Assembly: GCA_037127315.1 (NCBI GenBank)
Contig: JBBBDQ010001185.1
Span: 1,082,001-1,146,000 of the forward strand
Reading direction: 5' to 3'
Length of the DNA stretch: 64,000 bases
Source: Ascarosepion bandense
Lineage: Eukaryota; Mollusca; Cephalopoda; Sepiida; Sepiidae
Below are positions 10,599-25,500 of this stretch, piece by piece. A program made the position numbers and the translations under genes. Position 1 is the stretch's first letter, and each line of letters opens with the position of its first letter. Under the pieces are notes generated by a model that was not told where the DNA came from, searched no databases, and was given only the letters and a program-made list of their open reading frames with translations.

Positions 10599-13500
10599 GT
10601 AAGTATTTTGTTCTTTAACAACCGTTCAACACTTCTCAATGTCAGAATTTTTTCTTTTTCAGTTCTCTAAAATTTAAAAGAATTCTTTTTGTTTTTTCGG
10701 TCATACTTTAGTTACTTTGTCCCCAAATGCACTCATATTTAAACTCTAAATTATGTTTATTTCTAAATATTTGTAAAACTTGTTACTAAATTACATATCC
10801 ATTATTTTCTTTGGTTTTAATAAAACAGTCAATTTCTGAACAAAAACAAAACCATTTTTTCCTTTCGTGATCAAAAAATAACTAAGAGTTTCACATTTTA
10901 TACAATACATCCAATCATTTTTTAAATTAGGCAGTGAAAAAACATTTTTGTCTTCGCAATCCACAGCAAAAATATCTATAAGTGAAAGTTTGAAAACTTT
11001 CCAAAACAAAACAAAACAAAACCAGATATTGAGTTGATCCCAATATTTTTGGAGATTTCTCATACGCTGTTTTTATAGGGAATGTGAGAAAAGAAAACTT
11101 CGTGGAATACATTTTTAACAAATTAATTTTTAACGGTTAACAACCCCAATGTGTTTTTGTGACATCATTTCATTTCACACACATTTCATTTTTTTGTTTT
11201 TTTTTTACATATCAATTCATTCAGTTACAATCATTCATGTCTTTCACTTGGCTTTATGGTAAGTCTTTCATCGACTGAATTAGTGTGTACTGTGTATTCA
11301 ATGCAACAGACATTCATTCTATTATTTTTATTTACTGTTTCTTATTTTTAGCACATCAGACCTTATGCATTACTGCAATAAACTTTGAAAATCGATCTTT
11401 AATTGTAAGTAAAATTATTTTTTTTTTAATTCTTTGAATTTTTCATCGTATCTCGTTTCTGCATCTATTATCAACTTTTTTTTTAGCCAATATGCAATTC
11501 GACATTCAAATTATTTCATAAATTATTAAAAATACACCATCTTAACATATCCAACAACTTTGAAGTCTTTGCAGAATTACTACTGTTATATCAGCAAAAC
11601 ATCGTAAATTTGGAATTAAAAAAATAGTCAGTCAGTTAAAGTGCCATACGTGAAACACGCTTGGGCGATCATGTCTCGAAAGAGACATGACTGACTGGGC
11701 AGAAGATTATCCCGCAGTAGGTTGCCATTGCTTTCTGCGGTAGACTGGTTGCCAACCAAGGCTATAGAACCCAATCTGTCCTGTTATTTAACCCATAACT
11801 GGAAGGAAGAGCTGGATTAAAACTTTTCCCAATGCAATGAATTCAACTGGAATTTGAACTCAGCTCACCGATTTCTCGTTCCGAGCCGATATCCACTGTA
11901 CCACAACGCACATCCAGTACTGTAAAAGAATTGTAAAAAATTCTGCCAGCTTCGATACTCCATAAGATCACTTACATGAAAAGTAAATTTATTTTAAATT
12001 ACATCATTCAAAAGATATTATTTTTGTTTAAAATTCCCATAATTTAATAAAGAATGATCAACTTTAGTGATCAAAGTAGCAAAAAGATGAAGAAACTTAT
12101 CAAAAATGTGAAATAATAAAAATATGTAATATTGTAAACTGAATTCTTTCCTTCATTTACTTCCTACAATTTTTTTCACCTAAGCCTTTAAAGCTCTCTC
12201 TTTTTATCTCACGTATTTATTGTTTTAATATTCTAGATACTTAACTACAAAATAAAATAATAAAAATCATGGAGTATTTCTTGTTAGTTAATTTAAATAA
12301 CTAATTACCAGAAATTTGAAAGTACTCTATATTTTTCTTGTGGTGATAGAGAATAACACATCAGCTGTAAAAATAGACAAATAACAAAAATCGCTGGGCA
12401 AACAAAGCCATAGTTTGAACAACAAATCAGTTTTTACATCCAGAATGTAAGAAAAATAAACAAATGATAACAAGGAGACCGAAATTTCATCATTTTTAAT
12501 AATAGGTAATTTGACCAACCAATCAGAAAACTTGCACAACCAGGATATAGGTTGCAAGCCAATGAGAAGAAAGTGACCTTCTCAAAGTGGATTGTGTGTA
12601 TAAACAGATGAAAAAATCAACCAAAATCAAAATTAATAAATTAATTTCATCCATTCTCAGATGCTGTGATCATTCTAACATACCCAGAGAGGAAATACAT
12701 TTACACAACTAGCTAGCGACTTTACATGGCTAACCTGTCCTTGTTACCTTGAAGACAAACATACTTTCTTTCACCATGTGGTCAAGCAGCAGCAACATTT
12801 GTTTACTTCCACCAGGACTTTCACTCTACCTCTCACATACATCAGGACACAAACTCTTGAAACTTTAACTTTCACTTTATTCTTCTGTATTATTAAGTAT
12901 TATATTAAGATTTATTGTTGTAAGATAAACAATTCATCCAGAACAGAAAACCTCTATATTATCATCACATTTGTGAAGGGATAGATTTTGTTATTAAAAA
13001 TTATGTACTCAAAATTAGGAATCCCTGTCATGAGCTAATGTACCATTTAGTCAGGGTATTACTAAGGATTTTTTACAAGTCATCTTGTAAGGGTTTAATG
13101 CTTATTGCAAACCTTAACCCAAGCTAATTAATACAGTAATATATGCAAGAAAATTTATTGTTTTCCAAATCCATTGCAAAAAGGTTTTGCATATTGCTAT
13201 TATTGATTAATGATTTGTTTAATATTAATCTCTAAATGTTGAAATATTTCTAAGTGTTGAATGTTAAGAAGGGGAGTTAATTGAATAGTTGCGTACAATT
13301 TTTAGTGGCATAGTTGTTGTAACAAAAATGAAAAATTGTCATCTATGTAGGTAAAAACAATAATATCTTGATATACAGGTATTACAGTTGTTATTAGTGT
13401 ATGCTTCAGGATGATTTTTATGGATTCAAAGTACTAAAATTCTTCTTGCTCAATTTGTAACAATTACCAAGAAACAAATGTTTTCTAAAGAATTTGTTTT

Positions 13501-16500
13501 GTGCATTTATTACCATTTTGTTTTATTGAAAAACTACAATTTTATTAAATACAATACCTCGAATTGTAGCAACATTGAAATAATGATTATCTTGCTAAGT
13601 GTAAGTTTTTATCTTGTCATTTTTTTTTTTTCATATTTATTATATTTTATGAAATAAAAGTAAATTGACTTTTTTTATGATTACATATTATTTTTTCTTA
13701 TTGCTGTTGAACCATTACATTATTCTTTGTTAAACCTTTTTTAACAAAATAAGCTATCATCAAAAATCACCAACATTGACTAAGAATTTAATTTTCTACT
13801 GCAAGATTTTTTTAACACTATTTCCTTAATATTTTATTTATAATTTTGTTTCTCTTTTTCAGGGATATGTAGAACTTACACTTCATCCATTGAAGACTGA
13901 TTTGTACTGTATAAAAATAAACAGCAAACAATGCAATATCCTTTTACTGGGAAATGTTTTTTTATATTATGAACAGAAATATTTTCATTGGTGTTATACT
14001 CAATGATTTTTCAGATTAACACTCCTCTTAATTACAATAAAACGAAGAACAATGATTCATTTTTTTGTAAATCTGCTGCTCTGTTCACAAGAGCCATTGT
14101 AGCTAGGTATTTCCACTCATTTTCGATAACTAACTTTTATCTAAAATTCTAAGATTTTAAAAAAGAATTTTAAATTTTTTCACAATTTTCGTAGTGATCA
14201 ACACATTTGTAAACAAAAGTTAATTCTTGATTTTTAAAAAAATTTTCAAAAATAAAATATACATCTGTGACACATTACTTTTGGAAAATTAGCAAATTTA
14301 ATGTTAATCTGATTTACACAAGTATTATTTATAGCATAAGATTTAGAATAAAACTACTTCTTAATCATGGAGCATTGACCTTTGCCATAAGTGATTGACA
14401 TGTGATGACAGCCAGCTAAGTCTGATTGAGCAGAATTGATATAATTAGCCAAATTTTTTTAATGTAAGGGGGAAGAAACCGTGAAACACATGACCTTTTA
14501 ATGTAACACAAAAAATGCCATATTAAAAAAAAAACTTCAAATACACAAAAAAATATTTTTTAATCATTTTAAAAATATAATGGATTGATGAGTTGTATTA
14601 AACTTTTCAATTTTCGATTAGTAAATGTAGTCTTCACTGAATAACTTAATAACCTAACCACCACAAGGCTTTGTGAAATTATTTTAATTTTAAAAATTTA
14701 TAAATTAGTATAATTTAAAAAAATTAAAACAATTCAATTTCATCATTCATCGAATAAAATTTTTTTCTTCCGTTTATAATGTCCTTAATATATATTATTT
14801 ATAAAAAAATAAAAAGCAGTTAAAAGTTTATCTAATTAATGTCATAGTTTTATTGCATTTTTTTATTTTACTATTCACAGCAGATTTTTGGAATAAAGGC
14901 CAACTGTTTGAAAAAAAAATAATAGATGATTTACATTCCCCAATGAGTCCTGCATTGTACTAATAAAACAAATTATCATTAAAACTGAAAACAAAAACCT
15001 AATTCAAAGTTTTATTGCATATAAAGAAATAGCAAATATCTACAAATCTTTTTTTAAATGTTAAAATCCAAGTCCCAAAAAAAAATTATATGTAAAAATA
15101 AAAAAAATGTGTAACATGACTAATGCATAATTATCTTCGAGGTAGAACTTTTAATCAGTGCTTCCTTCTTTATGAACACATTCAAATTGTTTTCCTTTTT
15201 TTTTTTTCTAAGTAAAAGGATTTAGATTGATTTATAATTATTGATTCATAATAAAAAGTTATCACATTTAATGTATCACCCGCAAATAACTTGAATCTCA
15301 ATAATAAATATCTGAACAAAGTCAAACATTTTGACTAAAATTTTACAAAATAGTAATTAAACCATAATAATACTGCAAAATGCCTTGCTTGGGGTGATAT
15401 GATTATAAAAAAAACTGAATCTTTGTAACAAAATATCAAAAAGCAAATTAGATGTTTTAATTCAAAATTCAAATAAAACAACTTATCTCAACTAGAAATA
15501 CTGTTCAAATTTAAAATGACTAATTTCTTAATTTGGGAATTACCTCCAATTTTGACATCAACTAATGTCTATCTCCCTCATTTCCACTTTAGCAATAGAT
15601 CTCGGTGGCCACAATTGAGTTGTGGCCTTCTGATTTTCATCTCATTTGCTATATACAATTTCTTAGGGAAAATTTAAAAATAGACTAGCCAAAATAATCT
15701 CAAAAATTCCCCCCCTTTCTTTTTTATGTACACATTTTTGAATTAATTATTTTTCAGATTTTATAAGGAAAAAGAAAACTACAAATATTTGTAAACACAA
15801 ATTTTAAGGAAATAATCACGTTAGTGTTATATTAATTAAAATGTTTAACAAAATCGGAGAGACAGTTATTAAGTTTTGAAAGAACTAAAAAAAATGTTTG
15901 AAAAAATCAAATAATTGATTTGTTATTTATTATTGAAAATTACATTAAAATCTCAGATTCCATTTAAGATTAACAATTCTGTGATTCCTGAAAATTTGTT
16001 CCCTAAGAATGGATTCAATAAATGTTGGTTATGTAATATATTTTTGATGTGTGTTTATCTTTGGTAATATTGTTGTTAGTAGGCACTCAAAGTACTTTCA
16101 ACATAAAAAATTAAGTTCTTTTTTTTTTAATTAGGGTGGCATTTGTAAAATCAAAGTTATGGCCAGTAGTGTTCCTGTGTATTAAAAGAGAGTTTGAATT
16201 GTATAAATATGAATCTGTTTTATGTTTATATTAAACTAGCAGTATAGCCTGGCGTTGCTCGGGTGTATAGAAAGCTTTAAAATTAATCCATGGTCCTGGA
16301 GCTCAGACTCTGGACGTTGGCACAAAAGACTAAAAAGCAATAGTTGTTTCCAGTTAAAGTGAAACCGTAGACTGAAAGAAAAATGAATGGATGTAAGCCA
16401 AATTTTGATTTCCTGGTATCAATATCAAAGAAGTTTTTTTTGTCGTAAATTGAATTTTGAAGGCTAAATAAGTACTCTGAGTAAATAGTATCATGGCTGA

Positions 16501-19500
16501 GACGAAGAACTCTTAGAGTCAAACCCAAAACAAAAACTAAAATAAAAGGGCTGAAAAAAATACAGACATACAGGCAGATGAACAGACACGCACACAAACA
16601 TCTTGCCTTTTATATATATTATCGATTTTCTGCACTATTGTAAGAACTGCAATCTTGAAACTTCTGAATATCGTTTCTTATGTCTTTGTCTATGAGTGTA
16701 TGAAATTTGATTAAAATCGGACTACTCCTTCTATAACCCGATTTTTTTTCGATTATCGATATTTATTGGGGGTACCTTGACACAAAACCTAGCTAAGAAC
16801 ACTCACAGATGCTTATAGTACAACTGTGTAAATTTTCAAGAAAATCGGTTCAGCCGTTTCGGAGTCTATAGGTAACGGATACACACACAAAGTTCCATTT
16901 ATAAATAAGTTTAGATGTTTAGACAACCATTCATTAGTAAATAGTTTCATTTTTCTTTTGCTTATTTAGCAAATATGCATTTAAGACAAAATATTTACTT
17001 AACATGTTTTTGAAATGCCAGAGATTCAAGAGGAATGGTGATGCTCAGGGTGTTGCTTTGAAGGTGTTTGACATGGTTTAGCATGCTTGTTTTCATCACA
17101 AGTTTAAAGATTATGGTATTTCTGGATTAATTTTTTAACTGATTCAGTCTTTCTCATCAAATCATGAAAAGAAAGTTGTCTTGAAATGCCCCTTTTCTAG
17201 ATCTTTTTGCATTAATGCAGATGTTCCCCAGGGCTATATCCTTGGACCTATGCTGTTCCTAATTTTCATCAACAACCTTCCTGAAGTTCTCAACTTGATA
17301 TGTATACTAATGATACAACTATTTACTCCTATCTTAATGATAAGTCTAATTAATTTGACAGATCACATTGACAGCTGATCAAAAAAATTACCTACAATCT
17401 GTTGTTGACTCAGTCAAAAATTTGCTTGTTAATTTTAATGCCTCCAAAATGAAATTCCTCTCTTTCAATTGTCTGAAAGAACACTTTTTATCTCTATGAG
17501 CATGGCTGATGCTAGCCTCTAGGACCCATTGCACCTCTTTGGACTATTTTTTTCTCCTAGCTTAAAGTGGGAAGATTATATGAAATCAACTGTTAAATCT
17601 ACTCCTAGGAAAATTGTGCTTGACAATTTTTCTTGCCAGAAACTATCTTACACATTTATAATTTTACCATTTGTGAATGTATTGTATATTGTTATTACAT
17701 CTGGTCTAGTGCTTCTGCTATGCATTTAGAGATTATTCCTAAATTTCAAGGAACAATCTGCAATGTTACTAGTCCTTTCCCACTGCCATAATGTAGCTTT
17801 CCTGTGCCTTTTCTATAAATATTTTCATGGTAATTGTTCTAATAAGCTCTCCTCTTTGGTATCTAGACTTTACAAGTTTTAGTACAGTACTAGATTGGCA
17901 GCAATGTCTCATTATTTCACAGTTGAAATGGCTAGTTGTAATGCAAATAGTTTCTTCTCTTGCACTTCTCATTTATGAATCTCTTTTCCGGCTTCTTGTG
18001 TTCCGGTCAACTTCAATCTTCAAAAATTTAAATACAGTGTCAATCATTATCTTCTGACTTGATTCCTATTCTTTTATTGTTCTCTCTCGTTAATAATCTT
18101 TATTCTCAAATTCTTTCACTCTCAGTAACTTTTTGCATCTTAGTTGCTTTATTGTCTTGCTTAGGGTGAAATAATTAAAAAAGTTTCATTTTGAGCAATT
18201 GTTTTACAAACAGACTATGCTTTGAACCTAATTCTTGTAAGTTAGATTACCATTCTAATCATCATCATCATCATCATCATAATAATCCTTGTAAGAAATA
18301 ATTATGTTTTAAGTGTTCATTTCATAATGGGCAGCAATTATTTTCCTTAATTATTTCTACAGCTTTATAGCATTTGTATTAATGATCAATGGGATGTTAT
18401 TTTCACCTATAATGATCCCACTTTGGAGATCTGTCAAGGAGATATCAAACAGTGAGTATATCTTGAAACTGCTTGTATACTATTCGTCAACAATTATAAA
18501 GTGTCAGTTGGATCATTTACTGTCTTGTTTTGTTATTTTTGGTAGAATTCTGCTTAAACTTTTTCTTTTCATCAAGTTTGTTAGTTTATGTATTGTAAAG
18601 ATTGATATAAAGAATAACACTTGCTACTCACAAAAATAAGTTGTTTTGTCTGTGCAAAAAAGGTATTATTATCCTTTAAAAAGAGGCTAGAAATCAAGTT
18701 AAATTATTAAGGTTAGATTATCAAAAATACATTATTATGAATAAGACCATTATTAAAAGATCTGTACAAATATCTCTAATTTCTTATATTTCCTAACATT
18801 TATATTTGTGTGGCATAAAGAACATGCTTCAAATCACAAAGGACTCACTTCAAATTTCAATACTTAATATTTTTCAAATAACATCCTTATTCAAAAAATT
18901 TGTTAGATAATTATATCTTGATAGTAGCATTGCCATTTTTCCTTGATATATTTTACAGCCTGATTTTTTTTTTTTTTTCAGTGATTTCTTATATCATGAA
19001 AAGATTTCATAAGAATTTACATACAGAAAAATATTAAAATTCACAAAAATGTAATTAAGATGAAATACTTTAATCCTTAGTCTTGCAATTAAACATCACT
19101 TTTTCATGAATTCTGGAGACATCACTAAATAATTATTTTTCTTTTTTCCAGACGTAATCTAGACTTTTTTCAACGCTGCCATATGGCATCAGTTCACTCT
19201 ACAGATCCAGATCATGGATGTGGAGAAGTTTTACTTAAATTACCACCAGAAGCACTAACTTTGGTACAAGGTAAGAAACACACTTACTAAAATTTCAAAC
19301 ATTATATCAGTTTATAAGTGTTTGTTTACCTTTACAGTGCAACAAATAAAATCAGTGATAATGATGATAGTATCTTAAGAAAGGCAACAAATAATTTTTT
19401 GTAAATTTTTCCTTGTTAAAGTAGCAGAAGAAAAGTTAAATACCAATATAAATGGATAAGAAATAATTCCCTTAAATGACTCATCTGATTTTGAAAATAT

Positions 19501-22500
19501 TACAATTACTGTTAACAAAGTAGATATTTTAGATTACTTATACCTAAGTTTCATTTTTCATAAGTATATTACATGAATTTTACTTTATTCTTTTTTTTCT
19601 ATAATAACAGGTCTTATTTTGGAAATGTGAATTTGTCAACATATTTAAGCAATTTTAATTTTTTGTTTATATTTATTTAAAAATTAACAAATTTTTTTTT
19701 TTTCCAGAACTGAAACCAATTCGTGTGTGTATAGAATTTTCTTTAGAAAATCCAGAAGCTGGCATTCATTTTGTGGTTCCTGATGTTGAAAATTTGGCTG
19801 AAAAAGCTGCCCATATGTTCACATATGGTGCAGAAAATTCTTCCAGGTAAATGTCATTTATGCCTTTTCTTTCCTTTTGAAATTGCTGGTTTCTCTGTAA
19901 AAGAGTTCTTATATTTTTCTGTTTTTATTCTTTCATTACTTTTGCAAGGAAGTTTAGAGCGTACAACAGCCTGAATGTTGTACAAATGGCAAGAAAGATG
20001 AGGACAATTGTTTGAATAATGTAAATACTGTATTCTTTATAATGTTGATGGACTCACAATTCAGCAATCTCATAACCCTGCTAAGGAAAAGAATAAAATA
20101 GAATTTCCTACTAGTATGTTATGTACTAAAAAAGAAAGAATCACTCTGTCTGAAATTCCTCAGAGGAAAGTGACAAATTTGCTTCAGACTGATAAATGTG
20201 ATAAACTAAAGTTATTTTTATGTATTGCTTTATTTACAGATTATGGTTTCCTTGTATCGATAGCTACTCAGAGCCATGTACATGGAAACTGGAATTTACA
20301 GTTGATCGCCTCCTGACTGCTGTCTCTTGTGGAGATCTTATTGAAATTGTAGCTACTCCTGATAGAAAATCCAAGACATATCATTATTTTCTTTCTACTC
20401 CAACCTCAGCATCAAATATTGCTCTAGCTGTAGGGTAAGTGTGAAATTATTATATCATGTCTCAAACTTCATTTCTTGGTTTAGTTTGAATTTTACTCTT
20501 CAGAGTCTAAACATAGTTTTATTAATAAATAAAAACATTCATTGATAAATAAAAATTTGTGCACTTTTAACACAAAAATATTTCTTGCTGCACACATTGA
20601 AGTATTTTTATATCAGCAATTTACATTAAAATATTTATCAAAGACTGTTGAAGAATTCCAATAAAGAAAATACCATTATAGGAAACCCTTTTAGTACTTT
20701 TATATATAATGCAATGCCTGAGAAACCGCTGCCTTCATAGAAAATACTTCCTTTGGGAAACCTGGAATATTTATATTCTCATGACAGCAACATCGTAGAG
20801 GTGTCCTAACAAAAGATAAGTCAATTTATAATGCAATCATTAGTTACTACTTTCTGCACACAGGAAGGTGGTTGAAAAAATTAACTCTCAGAATGTGTAG
20901 AGAGATAAGTTTCTCCCCCACCAAACAAATGGGACTACCTGTTTGCTGTGATTAGCAACCCTTGATGCCTGAGGATGAGATCCTTGTTATGTAACTAGCC
21001 CCTTCCCATAGACATGTATATGCATTTTTGATTGTATGTTTGAAAGTGGTGGCTGAGGGGCAAACAATTTGAGAGACAAAACTATGAAATGACCCCATTT
21101 TCCACATGTCATTTTATATTTACATAAAGAAGCAAAAGGCTCACAAGTTTTCAGTCTCTTTTAAATGTGAGTATACTATTCTTGTATCTTTGTTATTTCA
21201 AAGCAATTAAGTTTTCTCTTGAACATTTCACATAATTGTACTCCAACGCAGCTAAGAAGCAAAAATAATAAAGTACTTTAAAAACCCCTGTGCATTTCAA
21301 AAAACAAAAGATCACACATGAAATCCAAATCAGAAACAGAAAACTATAAAAAAAATTTAAAAACCTTTCTAAAATCCATAGTTTTAAAAGCAACAGATGA
21401 CTCACAACTAACAAAAATTTCCTCTTTTTATAATAGAAAAGGTCCTCTCCACCAACTTGATTCCAGTTCCCCACAAAATGATAAACAATTAAAGGAACTT
21501 ATCTCTCTACACATTCTGAGAGCACTCTTCTAATAGAAATCGAAAGAGAAATGCATGCAGACACCTTATTAAGAATGGCCAACATTCACAATACCAAAAG
21601 AATATCCTACCCTCACAAAACTTTAAATACATTCAAGAATGTAGTGAGGACCAAAGAATTGTTACTGTACTGTTGATGAAATGAAAACAGAATTGTGAAA
21701 TCATTGTTTTACTGGTGTCAAGAGATTAAAAATAAAGACAAATAACACAAACCAACACTCTTATATTGATCTTTGATAGGCTGAATATCCCAGCTATAAT
21801 AAAGTAGTCTACACACAATGGAAGAAGTAGAGCAAAATATTCCTAATCCATCAGAATGCTTTAAATGTCAATAATTTAAACATGACATTAGATACATGCT
21901 CAAATAAAACATTTTTGCAAAAGATGCAAAGAAAAAGAAGCCAAGCACCAGAAAAAGAAATGTAAGCAAAAAGTGAACTACAGAAGGCTGTGGAGGAGGT
22001 ATCCAGAATATGTGCGATAATGAAAAATATGGAGGAAAGAAAAAGAAATAATAAAGAATAAATACACTCATAATGTCTGATTCCCAGAAGAAAGAAGAGT
22101 GGTAGAAGCACACATTCAAGGAAAAATCTAACAGTTAAGGAAAAAAATGGTCCATGCTAACAAGAAATGGAAAACGTAACTAAACAAGAAATGACAAAAG
22201 AAAAAACAATGGGAAAAGCACAAATCAAAAGTAAAAATTTCATCAAAATACCCCCCCCCCCCACACACATACACACACAAAATCAACAGAAAAAATTACC
22301 ATTAGAAGAGACCACAAATTTAACTAGAATAAGAACTTCAACTGTTAGTAACTGTTTGAATGTACATCCACACATTCTAACATGTCACTCAATAAGTAGT
22401 GGGGCCTGGCATATAGATAGCACCACTAATAAAAAAATCCTTTTTTTTTCTTTTTTCTTTATGAAGTACTAACCTTCAAATGGCACATGACAAAATTTGT

Positions 22501-25500
22501 GCCCAATCGCATTATTAGTTTACAAATTACAGTTATTTAAGTGAAGCTACTGTTGCAAATTTTCAAAACGGTGGAAAAAAACTGAATTTTGTGTATTGAT
22601 AAAGCATTGCTTTCTGATGGGAAAAATACTGTTCAATAAAGCAATGGCTTGATAAGTGCTACTTGGACACTGCCCTGTCGGAATTAATGGTTAAGAGGTG
22701 GTATGCTGACTTTAAACATGGTTGTACAGATACAAATGATGCTGAACACTCTGGTTGCCCAAAATCGGAAAACATCAGAAAAATCCACAAACTCATTTTG
22801 GCTGATTATAAATTGAAGTTACGTGAGATAGCAGAGGAGTTGAACATATCAGAAGACAGTGTATTCACAATTTTGCATGAACATTTGTCAATGAGAAAGC
22901 TGTGTTCAAAGTGGGTGCCATGTTTGCTCACAGTTGATCAAAAACTAAAACAACACATGAGTGATTCTGAGTATTGTTCGTAACTGTTTCAACATAACAA
23001 GGAGTTTTTACATAAATATGTAACAATGGATGAAACATGGATCCACCATTTCACTCTGGCGCCAAATCGGCAGTCACCTGAGCGGACAGCAGCAGGTGAA
23101 AGCCATTCAAAGCAACTAAAGACACAAACATTAGCAGGCAAGTTTTTGGCCTCCATATTTTGGGATATGCAAGGTATTTTGTTCATTGATTACTTTAGGA
23201 AAAGAAAAACCATCAATCGCAAATATTATATAGCATTATTGGTGCATTTGAAGAAAGAAATCGTCAAAAAACAGCCACTAATGAAGCAGAAAAAGTGATC
23301 ATTCACCATAACAACACACTGTCACAAGTTTTTTGCAACAATGACAAAACTGCATTTATTGCACTTCAAATTGCTTCCGCATCCACCCTGTTCTCTAGAT
23401 TTTGTCTCCAGTGACTTTTGGCTGTTTACAAACCTCTAAATAATGCTTCAGAGAAAGAGATTTGGCTCCAGTAAAAAAAGTGATATCGGGAACTGAGGCA
23501 TATTTTAAGGCCAAAGACAAATAACTCTATAAGAAAGGCATTGATTTATTAGAGAAACACTGGAATCATTGTATCATCCTAGAAGGAGACTGTGTTGATG
23601 AATAAAATCAAATTTTGCCTTAAAGTTTTTGTTTTATTAGTTAGGCTCTGGATTTATTGAGTGATGTAATAATTCACTTATACAGAAACATATGCACCAT
23701 AGTCATGTCACATAGCAAATAATATTGTTTCAAGACCTCAATACTTATAATGGAAATTAAATAGTGTATGATAACATTTCTCAATTTATTTCCTTTTAGA
23801 CCATTTGAAATTCTTGTGGATCCAAATATGCATGAAGTTACTCATTTTTGTTTGCCTCATTTGCGAACCATTCTCAAAAACACAACTGCTTTCATTCATG
23901 AGGTATGTATTTTTTAATATATTTAATTAAAAATATTTTTTCTTTCTTTTCATTTGTCCTTTTTAATCTGAGGAAGCACTATTTGGAATTTAATCATTCA
24001 GTACTACTATCTACTATTGTCTCGTTGAATCATTTTTTTGATCTTGAGAAATTGAAATTGGTAATTTGTAAGATTGAAACTATTCAGTAATTTTAAAGGT
24101 AATTAAGATATTGTATGTACACCCTTGTGCAAATTAACTGAAACAAAACGAATAATGTCTTCTTAGGATCTTTCACACTGATCACGTATATGTTGTCTCT
24201 TGGCATTGTTTTTCTCTTCTGACCACATTTTCCTTTACATTTTGGACTGATGAATCCAGTTTGTTTCTTCACCTTGAATGGCTGACATCAACAATATCCG
24301 TGATCTCTCTGTAAGGCTTGCCAGTGTGTTTGTGCAGTGTTACAATTTTCATGTACTTCCTTAGAGTAACATATGTTGCAGACAATGGCATTAGGACAAC
24401 TAATCAACAGTCGAGACAATAGTGTCTGGGCGTGATAAAAATCTGATGCAATCACAGATGACGCAATATTTTACAAGGCCAAAACAAATTTCATCATACA
24501 CCACAAAAATAGATTCATATTACTGCTCATCACTGCAAATGACTTAATCTGAGGAAAGAACAGAAATCGATTACACCCTGTCACTCCAAAACTGACTGTA
24601 TGGCAAAAGTAAGGAAACTAAAGCAGTTGTTTCAATTAATTTTGCACAAGTGTGTGTGTCTTTGATTTAAATAGATTATTTACTGATAATTTAGCCATGG
24701 TTAAAATAAGGGAGACAGAAGGAAGTAAAGAATTATCTATAAAATCAATTATTACTGAGATTCATATTTAAATTTAAATTCAATGAATTTATAAATGATA
24801 GATGTAGATTTTCAGATTTTTCTTGATGTTCTAGCTAGATATGCAGCAGATGTTGGATTTTTTTTGTTGATGTCTCAAAAAGTAAATGTATGGCAACTGA
24901 CAAGAACAACCAACTTTCCCATATGATCTATGATAAGCCAATGAAACAAGTTTAGGAGTTCATTTACCAGAGCCAGAATAGAACTTGTCATACAAAAAAG
25001 ATGGGGCAGTTACTGTTCAGCATAGGATCAAGCTTTTGCGGCTTTCGCCATGTGTTAAAATACCAGTTCTCATGAAATCACTGAAGTTATGCAACATTGA
25101 GCTTTGTCAGTACCTAGATTGGTGACAGATTTGGAATACTAAGTGTTCCAATGAATGTGCAGGTGTTGTATTGAATCACAGCTCAGAATGAGAAATTGGA
25201 GATGCAAAGTTAAAATGCATTCATCTAAACATGCAAATACTCCTGGGAAAGATATGAATGAATCTTTTTTTTTCCTTAATTATGGGTTAAATAGTCAGGC
25301 TTGTATCTGAAAATCTTTATTATTTAAAAAATTTTCTAGCGGGCAATCTATAGGGTTTCTACTATTACATTTTTTTTCTTATCTAAATTGTTATTTTCTG
25401 TTATTAGGTTGTTTTTATTAGTTTTGTTAAAAAAATTTTAAAATATTATTGTTGTGATTTTTTTTTATTTTCTTTTCCAGATTATTAAGAGGAAAGATCA

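Larger units (their letters stand above)
13936..18360 (+). other. TAF2 intron 3, U12-type AT-AC
   Basis: A 4425-bp intron starting AT and ending AC. It contains a dispersed repeat copy (14100-15000), a SINE tail (15371), a 'ggcgttgctcggg' repeat (16236-16915) and a LINE remnant (17030-18182). The stretch 15000-16230 otherwise shows nothing recognisable. Confidence 0.85.
20435..23799 (+). other. TAF2 intron 7
   Basis: A 3.37-kb GT-AG intron. It holds a 27-bp inverted repeat pair (20885 and 21496), a possible LINE ORF1 relic (21730-22330), a C run (22250-22262) and a mariner relic (22570-23610). Nothing is recognised in 20435-20880. Confidence 0.75.

Noticed and set aside
11627..11915. A true tRNA gene
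   Set aside because: A- and B-box-like segments are present, but the sequence does not fold as a full cloverleaf and belongs to a repeated SINE with a second copy at 51400.
13936..18362. U2-type splice GGAAAT|GTTTTT to AG|CTTTAT for TAF2 intron 3
   Set aside because: It keeps the frame, but the donor is poor, it adds six residues not in vertebrate TAF2, and it ignores perfect U12 donor and branch motifs at the alternative sites. RNA data should decide.
22167..22472. 101-codon open frame as a gene
   Set aside because: Low-complexity Lys/Pro/Thr-rich sequence running through a C run and (CA)n; at most LINE debris.
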